A DNA stretch of 64,000 bases, from positions 1-64,000 of the forward strand of contig CALBMZ010000099.1 in NCBI GenBank assembly GCA_937896225.1. The letters are read 5' to 3'. Numbering within the stretch: the first letter of the stretch is position 1; each line of letters opens with the position of its first letter. Origin of the DNA: an uncultured Alcaligenaceae bacterium. GTDB taxonomy: Bacteria > Pseudomonadota > Gammaproteobacteria > Burkholderiales > Burkholderiaceae_B. This document shows, piece by piece, positions 14,744 through 25,527 of this stretch. A program made the position numbers and the translations under genes. The notes under the pieces are model-generated. The model had not been told where the DNA came from. It made no database searches and saw nothing but the letters and a program-made list of their open reading frames with translations.

Positions 14744-14763
14744 ATTGTGAAGCTTGTCACAAT
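14744..14763 (+). promoter_or_regulatory. CRP/FNR-type palindrome or short terminator
   Basis: ATTGTGA-AGCTTG-TCACAAT; TGTGA-N6-TCACA equals the CRP half-site consensus. Confidence 0.45.
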
Positions 14764-14768
14764 TTTAT

Positions 14769-15464
14769 ATGAGTAATCGTAAGATGAATGCTATGAATTT
14801 GCCTGAAATTGAAATCGCCCGCTTCAACATGGTTGAGCAACAAATCAAGCCTTGGGACGTTTCAGACCCTAGAGTGACAGACGCTTTGTTCGCTGTGCAT
14901 AGAGAGCTTTACACACCCTCATCTATGCGCGCTATAGCCTTTTCTGATTTAGAAATTCCTTTAATTATGCCGGCGGGCGACACACATCAAACGATGCTAA
15001 CGCCTAAAATGGAAGCCCGTTTAGCCCAAGCGCTTGACTTGAAACCAGATGATTGTGTCCTTGAAATTGGCACCGGTTCGGGGTATCAGGCTGCTTTGTT
15101 AGCCTATATGACGCGTCAAGTCACAACCGTTGAAATTGATGCAAGGTTGGTGACTTTTGCACAAGATAACTTACGTCAGAATCAGTTAAATAACGTAACG
15201 GTTGAACATGGTGACGGTTGCAAAGGCTGGGGCAGTAATGAGTACGACGCCATTTTAGTCACCGGTTCCTTGCCTGCTGTACCTGATTCAATGAAATATC
15301 AATTACGTATTGGTGGGCGTTTAGTGGTTGTGTTGGGTCAAGCTCCGGTGATGACTGCCATTCAAATTACTCGAACAACGGCGGCGAGCTTTGAAACACA
15401 ATCACTCTTTGAAACGGTGATTAAGCCTTTAGTTGGCCCACATGTTTCTCAATTTAAGTTCTAA
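14769..15464 (+). CDS. protein-L-isoaspartate O-methyltransferase family protein
   Basis: MVEQQIKPWDVSDPRV...VLEIGTGSGYQAALLA; start uncertain (14754/14769/14784). Confidence 0.85.
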   Translation: MSNRKMNAMNLPEIEIARFNMVEQQIKPWDVSDPRVTDALFAVHRELYTPSSMRAIAFSDLEIPLIMPAGDTHQTMLTPKMEARLAQALDLKPDDCVLEIGTGSGYQAALLAYMTRQVTTVEIDARLVTFAQDNLRQNQLNNVTVEHGDGCKGWGSNEYDAILVTGSLPAVPDSMKYQLRIGGRLVVVLGQAPVMTAIQITRTTAASFETQSLFETVIKPLVGPHVSQFKF

Positions 15465-15490
15465 CATTAAGCGCTGACGCCACCCATTTT

Positions 15491-16912
15491 ATGAACGCAA
15501 TCTTACGACGCGCTCTGCAGTTTTTTTCGTTGTTGACATTTTGTGTCATCACACCCAACGTATGGGCACTTGACCTTGGCCAAGCTTGGCAGTTAGCGCT
15601 TACTAACGACCCAACCTATGCGGCAGCCCGAGCCAGTTATCGCGCACAATTGCAAAAAATACCACAAGCCCGCGCTGGGCTTTTACCCAACATGTCAGGC
15701 TCGCTTACAGGGGCCTATCTTGAGAGTCGCGCTACGGGCGCACTCAGCCAAGTCTATAACGGCGGCCGCTCTGCTTGGACCTTAGCACTCACTCAACCTG
15801 TATTCAATTGGTCGGCTTTAAACACGTTTCAACAATCAAAAATGGTGGTTGCTAGTGCAGAAATCAGCCTGCAATTGGCTTATCAAGACTTGATGTTACG
15901 GTTGTCTCAATCATACTTTGATGTGTTAATTGCACAAGATAGTTTGGCTGCTCTCAGCGCTGAGCAGCAGTCAATCGGTGAGCAACTGGCGTCGGCTAAA
16001 AGACGTTTCGAATTAGGCAATGCCACTATCACTGATGCACTGGAAGCCCAAGCACGATTTGATTTAATTGCTGCCAATATTATTGGGGCAGAAAACGATG
16101 TGACCAATGCTGAGTACGCTCTGACGCGCATGATTGGTCAGCAACCTCTTGATTTAGCCTCACTACCCTACACGGTTAAACTTCCAGCACCTTCACCAAA
16201 TGATCTAACAGCTTGGTCCAATCAAGCCTCTTTAGCCAACCTTGATGTGGTTCGAGCTCGTATTCAAATTCGAATTTCTGAATACGATGTTCAAATTGCA
16301 AAATCAGGCCATTACCCTACCGTAAATTTGTCAGCTTCATCAACCAGCAACACCGTGGGCAATAGCCAGATTCGCCCCTTTTATGATGGCCGAACCATCG
16401 ACAACGCTGTGGGCTTAACACTGAACGTACCGATTTATAGTGGTGGCGGTGTCAGTGCAACCGTCCTTGAAAAGACTGAATTACAACAAAAATCTGTTTA
16501 TGATCTTGAAGCGGTGCGCCGTCGATCGGTACAACTTTCAAAGCAATACTTCAGTGGTGTGCGCTCTGGTTTAGCTCGCGTCAAAGGCCTTCAGGCTAGT
16601 GAAAAGTCTAGTTTGGCCTCGCTACAGGCCAACTTAACAGGTTATGACGTTGGCGTACGTATCAACTTAGACGTTTTGAATGCTCAACAACAGCTTTTTA
16701 TTGCCAAACGTGACTTGGCTCGGGCACGCTATGATTCACTTATGGCCGGGTTACGCTTACGGGCCAACAGTGGGTCATTGTCAGAAGAAGATTTGGTGGC
16801 CGTGGCGCAGATGTTGCGCCCCCCAGGCTCTGCTGGCACGGGCATCATGTACGACTTACCCAAAGGGTTAAACTTAAACCGACAAGTTGCGGGTTCCGGC
16901 AAGCCTAAATGA
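15491..16912 (+). CDS. tolC: TolC family outer membrane channel
   Basis: LDLGQAWQLALTNDPTYAAARA..., two OEP repeats, signal peptide. Confidence 0.9.
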   Translation: MNAILRRALQFFSLLTFCVITPNVWALDLGQAWQLALTNDPTYAAARASYRAQLQKIPQARAGLLPNMSGSLTGAYLESRATGALSQVYNGGRSAWTLALTQPVFNWSALNTFQQSKMVVASAEISLQLAYQDLMLRLSQSYFDVLIAQDSLAALSAEQQSIGEQLASAKRRFELGNATITDALEAQARFDLIAANIIGAENDVTNAEYALTRMIGQQPLDLASLPYTVKLPAPSPNDLTAWSNQASLANLDVVRARIQIRISEYDVQIAKSGHYPTVNLSASSTSNTVGNSQIRPFYDGRTIDNAVGLTLNVPIYSGGGVSATVLEKTELQQKSVYDLEAVRRRSVQLSKQYFSGVRSGLARVKGLQASEKSSLASLQANLTGYDVGVRINLDVLNAQQQLFIAKRDLARARYDSLMAGLRLRANSGSLSEEDLVAVAQMLRPPGSAGTGIMYDLPKGLNLNRQVAGSGKPK

Positions 16913-16953
16913 ATCTGGAACTATAGAAAAACCTTTACTCAGTCTGCACTTGA

Positions 16954-17436
16954 TTAAGGTTGACGTATTTTTTTGACCAGTGCAGTGGTTGATCGCTCAA
17001 ACTCAAAAGGTATGGCAACCGCTTTACCACCCCAAGACTCAACAATTTTAGTTTCAGGCAAGGTCGACATATCGTAGTCGCCCCCTTTAACAATCACATC
17101 GGGTCGCAGCGCCTCAATCACCTCGCAAGGCGTATCTTCATCGAAAATCGTCACCATATCAACACAACCTAATGCTGCTAATAAGGCCGCGCGATCTTGC
17201 TCGTTGTTCATGGGGCGGTCTGGTGCTTTGCCCAAACGCTTAACCGACGCATCGGTATTGACGCCAACAATTAAGGTTGCACCCAGTTGTGCCGCTTGGT
17301 CTAGGTAGGTCACATGACCTCGATGCAGAATATCAAACACCCCATTTGTAAAAATAATGGGGCGGGGTAAGTTACCCACGAAAATTGCGTCAATACATGC
17401 TTGACGCGTTAGTATTTTGCGTTCAAAGCGAGACAT
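16954..17436 (-). CDS. rfaE2: D-glycero-beta-D-manno-heptose 1-phosphate adenylyltransferase (stand-alone)
   Basis: FTNGVFDILHRGHVTYLDQAAQLGATLIVGVN nucleotidyltransferase motif. Confidence 0.93.
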   Translation of the reverse strand: MSRFERKILTRQACIDAIFVGNLPRPIIFTNGVFDILHRGHVTYLDQAAQLGATLIVGVNTDASVKRLGKAPDRPMNNEQDRAALLAALGCVDMVTIFDEDTPCEVIEALRPDVIVKGGDYDMSTLPETKIVESWGGKAVAIPFEFERSTTALVKKIRQP

Positions 17437-18290
17437 TATGTTGGGCTTGGCGCCACGACACCTAATGACTTGCGATATCGATTCAAGTCTTGCACAGATT
17501 CAAAAGTTGAACCCATTAACAACGATAAGTTATGCAAAATACGCTGACTAACTTTATGTTCCCAACCTTTGTCAAAACGTATTTGATGATCAAGCCACCG
17601 CTCTAACCAACCGGGTTCGGGCATTTTTGATTGCACGGTATCGTTTGGGAACATCTCTTTGTTGACGTGTAAATTTGTAGGGTGCAATGCCTGAGGGGTA
17701 CGATGCGCTGAGGCCATTAAAACGCCGATTTTGGCAAATGCACGACGGGCTTGCAATGCTAAGTCTTGGCTGTGAACAGATAGGGCTCGTTTCATGTAAC
17801 GCAAGTAAGCACCAGCATGACGCGCTTCATCTTGCGCCACAATTTTATAAATAGATTTGATAACAGGCTCAGTATGCCAGTCTGCTGCGCACCTATACCA
17901 ATGGTTTAATCGCACCTCACCACAAAAATGTAACATCAATGTCTCGAGTGGGGGCGCCGCGTCGAACTCAAAACGCACATTGTGCAATTCTTCTTCAGTA
18001 GGCATTAAGTCGGGACGGAAGCGACGTAAGTACTCAATTAAAACTAAAGAGTGCTTTTGCTCTTCAAAAAACCAGATCGACATGAAGGCTGAAAAATCAC
18101 TGTCACCACGGTTATCACGCAAAAACATTTCTGTTGCTGGCAAAGCGGCCCACTCAGTGATCGCGTTCATTTTGATGGTTTGGGCTTGCTCATCAGTGAG
18201 CTTGCTGGCATCAAAATCGTCCCAAGGAATGTCTGCGTCCATATTCCAACGAACAGATTCAAGCGATTTAAATAATTCAGGATAAAGCAT
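17436..18290 (-). CDS. ferritin-like domain protein
   Basis: EEQKHS and EARH di-iron carboxylate/His motifs in a helical protein. Confidence 0.75.
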   Translation of the reverse strand: MLYPELFKSLESVRWNMDADIPWDDFDASKLTDEQAQTIKMNAITEWAALPATEMFLRDNRGDSDFSAFMSIWFFEEQKHSLVLIEYLRRFRPDLMPTEEELHNVRFEFDAAPPLETLMLHFCGEVRLNHWYRCAADWHTEPVIKSIYKIVAQDEARHAGAYLRYMKRALSVHSQDLALQARRAFAKIGVLMASAHRTPQALHPTNLHVNKEMFPNDTVQSKMPEPGWLERWLDHQIRFDKGWEHKVSQRILHNLSLLMGSTFESVQDLNRYRKSLGVVAPSPT

Positions 18291-18425
18291 AAAATACCTT
18301 TTTTTATCGTAGCCCTAGTTTTAACCCACAACCTGCTTCAAAATCATGACACTTAACATTTTACTTCTCGTACGCTACGCATCAGCACGCTGGGTCTATT
18401 TGGCTTAATGTACACATAAATACCT

Positions 18426-19976
18426 TTACCAAAACCGGTACAAACCAACCCCAAGAGCCAATGCAATCACAACAATCAGTACTGTCATCAGACGGTTTGA
18501 CTGTTGTCGCTCTTTTCTAAGTGAGCGTAACTCTTGCCAAACTACCGGGGTTAGATCAGCCCGACTCAATGACTCGTGCATTAACCGAGGAAATTCTGGC
18601 AACCACTGCGCCCACTGCCCAGCCTCTGTTTTAATTTTATTGCGTAATGCACTCAATCCAACCCTATCGTGCATCCATTTTTCAAGGTAGGGTTTAGCGG
18701 TATCCCATAAGTCTAACTGCGGGTCGAGCTCTCGACCTAGACCTTCTACATTCAGTAGGGTTTTTTGCAATAAAACCAATTGCGGTTGTATTTCTACATT
18801 GAAACGGCGTGACGTTTGAAATAATCGTAATAATACTTGACCCAACGAAATTTCAGCGAGAGGTCGATCAAAATAAGGTTCACAAACTGCCCTAATCGCC
18901 CCCTCAAGCTCTTCTTCGCGGGTATTCGCAGGTACCCAGCCTGATTCAATATGCAAACGTGCCACACGCCTATAATCGCGCAAAAAGAAAGCTAAGAAGT
19001 TTTGAGCCAAATAGTTCTTATCAAATTCTGAAAGCGAGCCGACAATGCCAAAATCTAAGGCGATGTAACGGCCCAATGTTTCAGGTTGATTCGATACATA
19101 AATATTGCCGGGGTGCATGTCTGCATGAAAAAAACCATCTGTAAAGACTTGTGTAAAAAAAATTTCGACCCCTTTTTTAGCTAAGTCTTTAATATCAATG
19201 CCAGCCTCTTGCATACGCTTCATTTGGCTGACTGGGAAGCCATACATACGCTCCATGGTGAACACATTGATAGCGCAGAAATCCCAAACCACTTCAGGCA
19301 CCATCAACAGATCACCACGTTCGGTACCTGGCGAAAAGTTGCGGCGTAATTGACTGCAGTTTGAGGCTTCGCGCAACAAATCTAACTCGTCATGCAGATG
19401 TTTATCAAACTCAGCAACCACCTCATAAGGCTTAAGACGTGGGCCGTCAGGCATCAAACGTTGTACTAAACCGGCCACAACACGCATGAGGGAGAGATCA
19501 TTTTCAATCACTTCAAGCATACCTGGGCGCAATACTTTGACGGCCACTTCTCGCCCATCGTGAAGCGTTGCAAAGTGCACCTGAGCAATAGATGCAGAAG
19601 CGACCGGGTCAAACTCAAAATGCGCAAATAGCTGATTGGGTGGCGCCCCTAACGCGAGTTCAATCGCTCGACTAGCCTGCTCAGATGGGAACGGCGCAAC
19701 ATGATCTTGTAGCAACGCCAGCTCATCAGCCAAATCGGGTGGAATCAAATCACGGCGAGTTGACAAAACTTGGCCGAACTTAACAAAGACTGGGCCAAGA
19801 GACTCAAGGGCCAAACGCAAACGCATGCCGCGAGGCATTTTTGGAGCCCGACCAAACGTAATGACACGGACCATAAACACCGCAATTGGGTGATCAAAAC
19901 TTGACAATACCAACTCGTCAAGCCGGTACTTCAGTCCTACCCATATTATGCGTATGAGGCGAAAAAAAGTCATCAT
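18426..19976 (-). CDS. ubiB: ubiquinone biosynthesis regulatory kinase UbiB
   Basis: [26 protein letters not shown] motif; C-terminal TM helix. Confidence 0.96.
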   Translation of the reverse strand: MMTFFRLIRIIWVGLKYRLDELVLSSFDHPIAVFMVRVITFGRAPKMPRGMRLRLALESLGPVFVKFGQVLSTRRDLIPPDLADELALLQDHVAPFPSEQASRAIELALGAPPNQLFAHFEFDPVASASIAQVHFATLHDGREVAVKVLRPGMLEVIENDLSLMRVVAGLVQRLMPDGPRLKPYEVVAEFDKHLHDELDLLREASNCSQLRRNFSPGTERGDLLMVPEVVWDFCAINVFTMERMYGFPVSQMKRMQEAGIDIKDLAKKGVEIFFTQVFTDGFFHADMHPGNIYVSNQPETLGRYIALDFGIVGSLSEFDKNYLAQNFLAFFLRDYRRVARLHIESGWVPANTREEELEGAIRAVCEPYFDRPLAEISLGQVLLRLFQTSRRFNVEIQPQLVLLQKTLLNVEGLGRELDPQLDLWDTAKPYLEKWMHDRVGLSALRNKIKTEAGQWAQWLPEFPRLMHESLSRADLTPVVWQELRSLRKERQQSNRLMTVLIVVIALALGVGLYRFW

Positions 19977-20695
19977 TGTGAAGGTTGCCCCTTGGCTTTA
20001 ATTGATTTTTTTAAAACCGAGAGCTGCTCAAGCTTTTCATTCAACTGCTGCTGCCTTGACTGTAACCGTGCCAAATTCGTGTTGAACGACTGCAATGAAG
20101 ACGAAAAGCTGTGCAACAAGACCTCTGGTGTCAACACTCGGCTTTCATGCGACAAATACTCAACCATATTTTCAGTGACTCGCCGCCCAGACTGCATGAG
20201 ACCTTGGTGCAAACTTTTAGCACCTTTAACGAGGTTTCGGGCAGGCACATCACCTAACCGCTCAGCCAATAAGTCTTCAATGTCTGGTCGTAATGTTTTC
20301 ATCAAACCTGATAGCGTTTGAGCTAAAGCAGCATCGCCCGTTACGCGTGTTACCGACACGATGTCGAATTGATGGTCAGCATCAGCCCATTGCGACCAGT
20401 TTATTTTATTCAAATCTATTTCTATTGAAACGTCTGGCAAAATTGCTGAGTCGGCATAAACCACCTGCCCTGTGCTCTCAATCGTAAACAACCCTTTAAA
20501 GGGGGTGGCCACCAATGCGAAGGTTTTGCCAGAATGATGAGCAAGTTGCGCCAGGGCCCCTGGGTAGGGCTGCAGCAAGCGTGTTAAAGCCAACTGAACC
20601 ATCGCGCGGGGCAACAAATCAGGCAAAATTGACTTTGAATTTAGAAAAAATGACACGTTTATAGGCTCGCTTATACAGTCTTTATATGGAAACAC
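19973..20695 (-). CDS. ubiJ: ubiquinone biosynthesis accessory factor UbiJ (SCP2 domain)
   Basis: SCP2-like protein between ubiE and ubiB, ATGA overlap with ubiB; ORF start may be upstream of the true start. Confidence 0.8.
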   Translation of the reverse strand: MFPYKDCISEPINVSFFLNSKSILPDLLPRAMVQLALTRLLQPYPGALAQLAHHSGKTFALVATPFKGLFTIESTGQVVYADSAILPDVSIEIDLNKINWSQWADADHQFDIVSVTRVTGDAALAQTLSGLMKTLRPDIEDLLAERLGDVPARNLVKGAKSLHQGLMQSGRRVTENMVEYLSHESRVLTPEVLLHSFSSSLQSFNTNLARLQSRQQQLNEKLEQLSVLKKSIKAKGQPSQ

Positions 20696-20728
20696 ACTTA
20701 GTGTAACGAATTGCCACCTTTACATGAC

Positions 20729-20753
20729 AAAACGCCCAAATTGAGGGCGTTTT
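20729..20753 (-). terminator. Rho-independent terminator after the Tim44-like gene
   Basis: AAAACGCCC-loop-GGGCGTTTT, downstream of the minus-strand stop at 20785. Confidence 0.85.
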
Positions 20754-20784
20754 GAGAAGAACGGGTAGAAACAAAAAGCGCTAA

Positions 20785-21693
20785 TTAAGCAGCACCAGGC
20801 TGTTGAATACCTGCTAATAACCATCCACCCGACTGACCCTTGTAAAGGTTCCACACTTCTTCGAAACCCTTTGCGTCAGGGTTATCATCTTCACGAATCA
20901 TGCCTGAAAACTGCACACTGGCTAGGTAACCCCCAGACATTTTTTCAATGCCCAACAAGTCAGCATTTAAAATGATAACTTCAGTCGTATTGGCGTTTTG
21001 ACGATTCGCAAGTTGACCAGAAAACTCTTCAAACATATCTTCCGTTAAAACATTGTTCAACATGCCTGTGTTGCCTTCGTCCCAATATTTTTGAATCGCT
21101 ACATACTGCTTTTTAGATTCATTTAAAAATGTTGCTTGATCAAAATCTGCCGGCACAAACCAACTGCCCACAGCGGTTTCATCTGTTGAAGGCTGATCAC
21201 CCCCACCGGTTGATTCATACGCCTGTTTTGTCATGTTGTTTTGTTGATAATTAACACGATTGGCGTTGGATGCTGACCCAGCAGACTGTGTTGCCAATGG
21301 GGTTTGCCCTGAAAGACGGCCCATAATGAAACGAATTGCAAAGAAGGCCAAACCAACAATTAAAGCGATGGTGAGCATATCAGCTAACGCGCCACCCAAA
21401 CCGAAGTGTGAAAGTAACGCTGCAATACCTAAACCCGCAGCAATGCCAGCAATAGGGCCTAACCAGCGTGAGCCACCTGCAGCTTTAGCGCCCGTGGCCG
21501 CCGCACCCGCTGTTGCCGCTGCGGCTGGCGCTTGAACCGCCTGTTTTTGCTTCATCACATTCGTTGATTGGCGCCCAGAACTGAAGCCGCCCCCAAAACG
21601 CTTTGCTTCAGCATCAAAAGTAACGGCAGTCATGGCCAATCCGCTACCGGCTAAAACCGTCACGGCTAAGAGTCGAGACAAAAATAAAGTCAT
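20785..21693 (-). CDS. Tim44-like domain membrane protein
   Basis: Signal/TM segments and C-terminal FEEVWNLYKGQSGGWLLAGIQQ Tim44-like ending. Confidence 0.85.
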   Translation of the reverse strand: MTLFLSRLLAVTVLAGSGLAMTAVTFDAEAKRFGGGFSSGRQSTNVMKQKQAVQAPAAAATAGAAATGAKAAGGSRWLGPIAGIAAGLGIAALLSHFGLGGALADMLTIALIVGLAFFAIRFIMGRLSGQTPLATQSAGSASNANRVNYQQNNMTKQAYESTGGGDQPSTDETAVGSWFVPADFDQATFLNESKKQYVAIQKYWDEGNTGMLNNVLTEDMFEEFSGQLANRQNANTTEVIILNADLLGIEKMSGGYLASVQFSGMIREDDNPDAKGFEEVWNLYKGQSGGWLLAGIQQPGAA

Positions 21694-21932
21694 GGAAACA
21701 CCTTACAGAATAGAATTAAATAGATTTCGGTTAAAGCAACCTGTCAAACATCAAAGCAGTTCAAAAACAATAAATTATTATTGATAATCTTTAATAATCA
21801 TATAGATATACTGACTGAACAGCATAAAGACCACACCAAAAGTAGGAAGTTCCGTTTCGTTTATTTTTGCATGCGGTAGTTGAGATATTATTTATGGGTT
21901 TTTGGGTTGCGTTACTTAAAAAAGAAGATGGC

Positions 21933-22673
21933 TTAAATACCTTTTACACCTTCATGTAAGGCCGCCACCCCACCCGTCAAATTGAAAAACTGTACCCGCA
22001 TGAGACCGGCTACTTCAAGCATATTTTTAAGCGTTTCTTGGTCAGGGTGCATGCGAATAGATTCCGCTAGATATCGATAACTCTCAGCGTCACCCGCCAC
22101 CTTTTTGCCCAACCAAGGCAACACGCTGAAGGAATACCAATCATAAACAGGTGTAAGTGGCTTAGCCACTTTCGAAAACTCAAGAACAAGCAATTTGCCA
22201 CCTGGTTTTAGAACACGCGCCATTTCTGATAGAGCAAGGTCTTTATGGGTCATGTTGCGCAAACCAAAAGCAACCGTTACTCGGTCAAAATAGCGGTCGG
22301 GAAAGGGAAGTTTTTCAGCGTCGCAAACGGCTGTAGGCAAAATTTGCCCCCCATCAAGTAGGCGGTCTCGACCCACCCGAAGCATCGATTCGTTGATGTC
22401 TGATAACCACACCTCGCCTGTCGCACCCGCCTGTTTGGCCATTGACCGAGCTAAGTCACCCGTACCGCCGGCGATATCTAACACTCGCATACCTGGGCGC
22501 ACCGCAGCACGACTCATGGCAAACGCTTTCCAGAGACGATGCAAACCGACTGACATTAAGTCATTCATGATGTCATAACGTGTTGCTACCGAGTCAAAAA
22601 CTTCGGCAACTTTGCGCGCCTTTTCAGACTCTGCTACCTTTTTAAAACCAAAATGTGTTTGTTCGTCTGCCAT
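21933..22673 (-). CDS. ubiE: ubiquinone/menaquinone methyltransferase UbiE
   Basis: [44 protein letters not shown]. Confidence 0.97.
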   Translation of the reverse strand: MADEQTHFGFKKVAESEKARKVAEVFDSVATRYDIMNDLMSVGLHRLWKAFAMSRAAVRPGMRVLDIAGGTGDLARSMAKQAGATGEVWLSDINESMLRVGRDRLLDGGQILPTAVCDAEKLPFPDRYFDRVTVAFGLRNMTHKDLALSEMARVLKPGGKLLVLEFSKVAKPLTPVYDWYSFSVLPWLGKKVAGDAESYRYLAESIRMHPDQETLKNMLEVAGLMRVQFFNLTGGVAALHEGVKGI

Positions 22674-22729
22674 GTTTTTTGAAGTGTTAACTTTTTGGGT
22701 GATGTGTTGCTATTAAAAATAACTATCAA

Positions 22730-22747
22730 ATAGTTTTGTAAAACTAT
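22730..22747. promoter_or_regulatory. operator-like perfect palindrome in the ubiE upstream region
   Basis: ATAGTTTT-GT-AAAACTAT, with overlapping ACTAT-CAA-ATAGT at 22722-22734. Confidence 0.4.
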
Positions 22748-22860
22748 GCTTTGAGTCAAAACACTGTTGGGTGTGATTTGGTTTTATACGAACCATACAT
22801 AATAATGGTACGTTAGCGTCTATCACTCAGCCCTTAAGTATCAGCGTTTATATAATTGAC

Positions 22861-22894
22861 CCTATCTTAGCCTTTATCTTAGCCTTTATCTTAG
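22861..22894. repeat. 12-bp tandem repeat (CCTTTATCTTAG)
   Basis: CC--TATCTTAG then two exact copies of CCTTTATCTTAG. Confidence 0.9.
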
Positions 22895-22917
22895 CTCAAT
22901 CAACTTGAACCTTTACG

Positions 22918-22950
22918 CTGTCACAATCTTGACATATTCAAGTCATATGA
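22918..22950 (+). promoter_or_regulatory. PHO box (PhoB site) before phoB
   Basis: CTGTCAC-AATC-TTGACAT-ATTC-AAGTCAT-ATGA: 7-mers with 4-bp spacers, as in CTGTCAT-N4-CTGTCAT. Confidence 0.75.
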
Positions 22951-22992
22951 TGACACTTTAGTACATCACCCAACTCAAAAAGCGTAGAAACG

Positions 22993-23688
22993 ATGTCAAG
23001 TACCATTTTAGTCGTTGAAGACGAGCCCGCCATTCGAGAGCTGATTGCCGTCAATCTATCGTTTGCAGGACATAAAGTGCTTCGTGCTGACGACGTCGGC
23101 CAAGCTGACACCCTCATTCGCGCCGAACTACCCGACCTTATTTTACTTGACTGGATGTTACCCGGCATGTCTGGGTTGGCCTTTGCCCGTCGATTAAGGG
23201 CAGACAATCGTACCCGTTTAGTGCCTGTCATTATGCTGACGGCGAAAGGGGCTGAACAAGACAAAATTGATGGCCTTGAAGCAGGTGCCGACGATTACAT
23301 TACCAAACCCTTTTCCCCTAAAGAGTTAATGGCTCGCATCAAGGCTGTTTTAAGGCGCCGTGCACCGCAACTCACTGATGACATGACCGAAGTGGCGGGT
23401 TTAATACTTGACCCCGTTTCGCACCGCTTAACGGGAAATGGTCTAGCATTAAATACTGGTCCCACAGAGTTTCGTTTGTTGCATTTTTTTATGACGCACG
23501 CAGAACGAGTTTTTTCTAGAACACAATTACTTGATCAAGTTTGGGGTGATCATGTTTTTGTTGAAGAACGCACAGTCGATGTACACATCAGACGTCTGCG
23601 CAAAGCTTTAGAACCAACAGGCCATGATCGGCACATTGAAACCGTTCGGGGCAGTGGTTACCGCTTTACACGTGAGGTTACCCTTTAA
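22993..23688 (+). CDS. phoB: phosphate regulon response regulator PhoB
   Basis: REC domain plus winged helix (VWGDHVFVEERTVDVHIRRLRKAL). Confidence 0.95.
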   Translation: MSSTILVVEDEPAIRELIAVNLSFAGHKVLRADDVGQADTLIRAELPDLILLDWMLPGMSGLAFARRLRADNRTRLVPVIMLTAKGAEQDKIDGLEAGADDYITKPFSPKELMARIKAVLRRRAPQLTDDMTEVAGLILDPVSHRLTGNGLALNTGPTEFRLLHFFMTHAERVFSRTQLLDQVWGDHVFVEERTVDVHIRRLRKALEPTGHDRHIETVRGSGYRFTREVTL

Positions 23689-23731
23689 CGGGTACCACCA
23701 ACAAACCTCGCTTCATGCGAAAATCATACCC

Positions 23732-25027
23732 ATGCAATGGCATCGTACTTTTTTATGGTTTGTTTTTTGGGCGCTCATGGCCAGCGCCTGGACATTTTAT
23801 TTTGAAAATGCTTGGGGTTGGGCTTTACTAGCACTAAGCACGGGCGGCGTCATGACTTGGCGTCGCTACCAAGCCGTCAAAGTTGCCATATGGGCCAAAT
23901 CACCTGCGAGCAACCTCCCCCCTGAAAACGTTGGCCCTTGGGTCAATGTCGTCGCCGAACTAAAGCACTTTACAAATATTCAGGCACAACTGGTGGCCAC
24001 AACAAAAGAGACGGCTGACGCGATTGTATTGGCAGCACAAGCCTTGCCCGTTGGCGTGGTAGCACTTGACCATCAATTTAAAATTAATTGGTTTAATAAA
24101 TCGGCCCAGCAGCACCTGAATCTCAATCAGACATTAGACATGGGTCAATCGTTATTAAACTTGTTGCGGCAACCTGAATTCATTCAATACGCGAGACGCA
24201 CCCAGTGGCCTGAACCAATATTACAAAAACTCACGCAAGATGGCAGCACAAAACATCTTGTTATGCAGTTTGTAAACTATGCAGGCAATCAACGCTTATT
24301 GATCACCCGCGATATGACCCAAATTGATCGCCTTGAAACCATGCGTCGTGACTTTGTAGCTAATGTTTCGCATGAGTTGCGCACGCCGTTAACCGTCTTA
24401 TCTGGTTTTTTAGAAACTCTTAAAGATGCTCCGCCCGATGCGCTGTCAACTGAACAAAAACAGCATTACATTACTTTAATGTACAACCAAGCGCACCGTA
24501 TGCAGACCATTGTGGCCGAGTTGCTCACGCTTTCAGACCTTGAGGCGAGTGCGCAGGCGGAACGTGTAGACATTGATATGCCAAAGCTCATTGATGTTGC
24601 TCGACAACAGGCCGAGGGCCTTTCAGCAGGCAAGCACCATTTTGTATGGCACGTCAAGCCAAATTTACATCTTCAGGGCAGCCATTCAGAACTCACATCA
24701 GCATTTTCTAACTTATTGAGCAATGCCGTTAGATATACACCTGAAGGCGGCAATATAGAGGTTGAATGGGCCATTGACCCATCTGGCCACCCTAGATTTA
24801 GCGTTACCGACACGGGTTTAGGCATTGCACCTGAGCATATTCCTCGACTCAGTGAACGATTCTATCGGGTTGACCGCGGACGATCACGTGAACTAGGTGG
24901 CACAGGCTTGGGTTTAGCAATTACCAAGCACATTGCCATGCGTCATAACGCCAAACTTGAAATATCCAGCGAATTGAGTTTAGGCAGCTGTTTTAGTCTA
25001 GTGTTCGAAACCTCGCCGATGGCTTAA
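23732..25027 (+). CDS. phoR: phosphate regulon sensor kinase PhoR
   Basis: FVANVSHELRTPLTVLSGFLETL H-box, ATPase motifs; start MQWHRTFLWF at 23732 preferred to ORF start 23624. Confidence 0.93.
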   Translation: MQWHRTFLWFVFWALMASAWTFYFENAWGWALLALSTGGVMTWRRYQAVKVAIWAKSPASNLPPENVGPWVNVVAELKHFTNIQAQLVATTKETADAIVLAAQALPVGVVALDHQFKINWFNKSAQQHLNLNQTLDMGQSLLNLLRQPEFIQYARRTQWPEPILQKLTQDGSTKHLVMQFVNYAGNQRLLITRDMTQIDRLETMRRDFVANVSHELRTPLTVLSGFLETLKDAPPDALSTEQKQHYITLMYNQAHRMQTIVAELLTLSDLEASAQAERVDIDMPKLIDVARQQAEGLSAGKHHFVWHVKPNLHLQGSHSELTSAFSNLLSNAVRYTPEGGNIEVEWAIDPSGHPRFSVTDTGLGIAPEHIPRLSERFYRVDRGRSRELGGTGLGLAITKHIAMRHNAKLEISSELSLGSCFSLVFETSPMA

Positions 25028-25092
25028 ACTCTTGTATGTATATTAAAGTTATTTTTATATTTACTTCATAGCAACTTTTTATAGGTTTTTAT

Positions 25093-25527
25093 ATGAATAC
25101 CGCTGCCCAAGCCATGCCTCCTTTTCATCTTGCTTTCCCCGTAAATAATTTAGATGTTGCCCGTCATTTTTACGGTGAAGTATTAGGCTGTTCAGAGGGC
25201 CGTAGCTCACCCGACTGGATCGATTTTAATTTTTACGGCCACCAAATTGTGGCTCACTTGTCACCTGAGTCATGCAACAGCGACGCCACCAGCGCAGTTG
25301 ATACCCATAACGTACCCGTCAGGCATTTTGGCGTTGTGCTACCTATGTCAGATTGGGAATCATTAGCTGAAAAATTAAAAGTTGCCGGTACAAAATTTAT
25401 CATTGAGCCCTATGTGCGCTTCAAGGGTGAGGTTGGCGAACAAGCCACGATGTTTTTTAAAGACCCTTCAGGCAATGCCATTGAATTTAAAGCCTTTAAA
25501 AACATGACTTCATTGTTTGCAAAGTGA
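25093..25527 (+). CDS. VOC family (glyoxalase-like) protein
   Basis: FHLAFPVNNLDVARHFYGEVLGC...FFKDPSGNAIEFKAFK. Confidence 0.9.
   Translation: MNTAAQAMPPFHLAFPVNNLDVARHFYGEVLGCSEGRSSPDWIDFNFYGHQIVAHLSPESCNSDATSAVDTHNVPVRHFGVVLPMSDWESLAEKLKVAGTKFIIEPYVRFKGEVGEQATMFFKDPSGNAIEFKAFKNMTSLFAK

Noticed and set aside
17857-18285. Plus-strand 142-aa ORF
   Set aside because: Antisense shadow of the ferritin-like gene.
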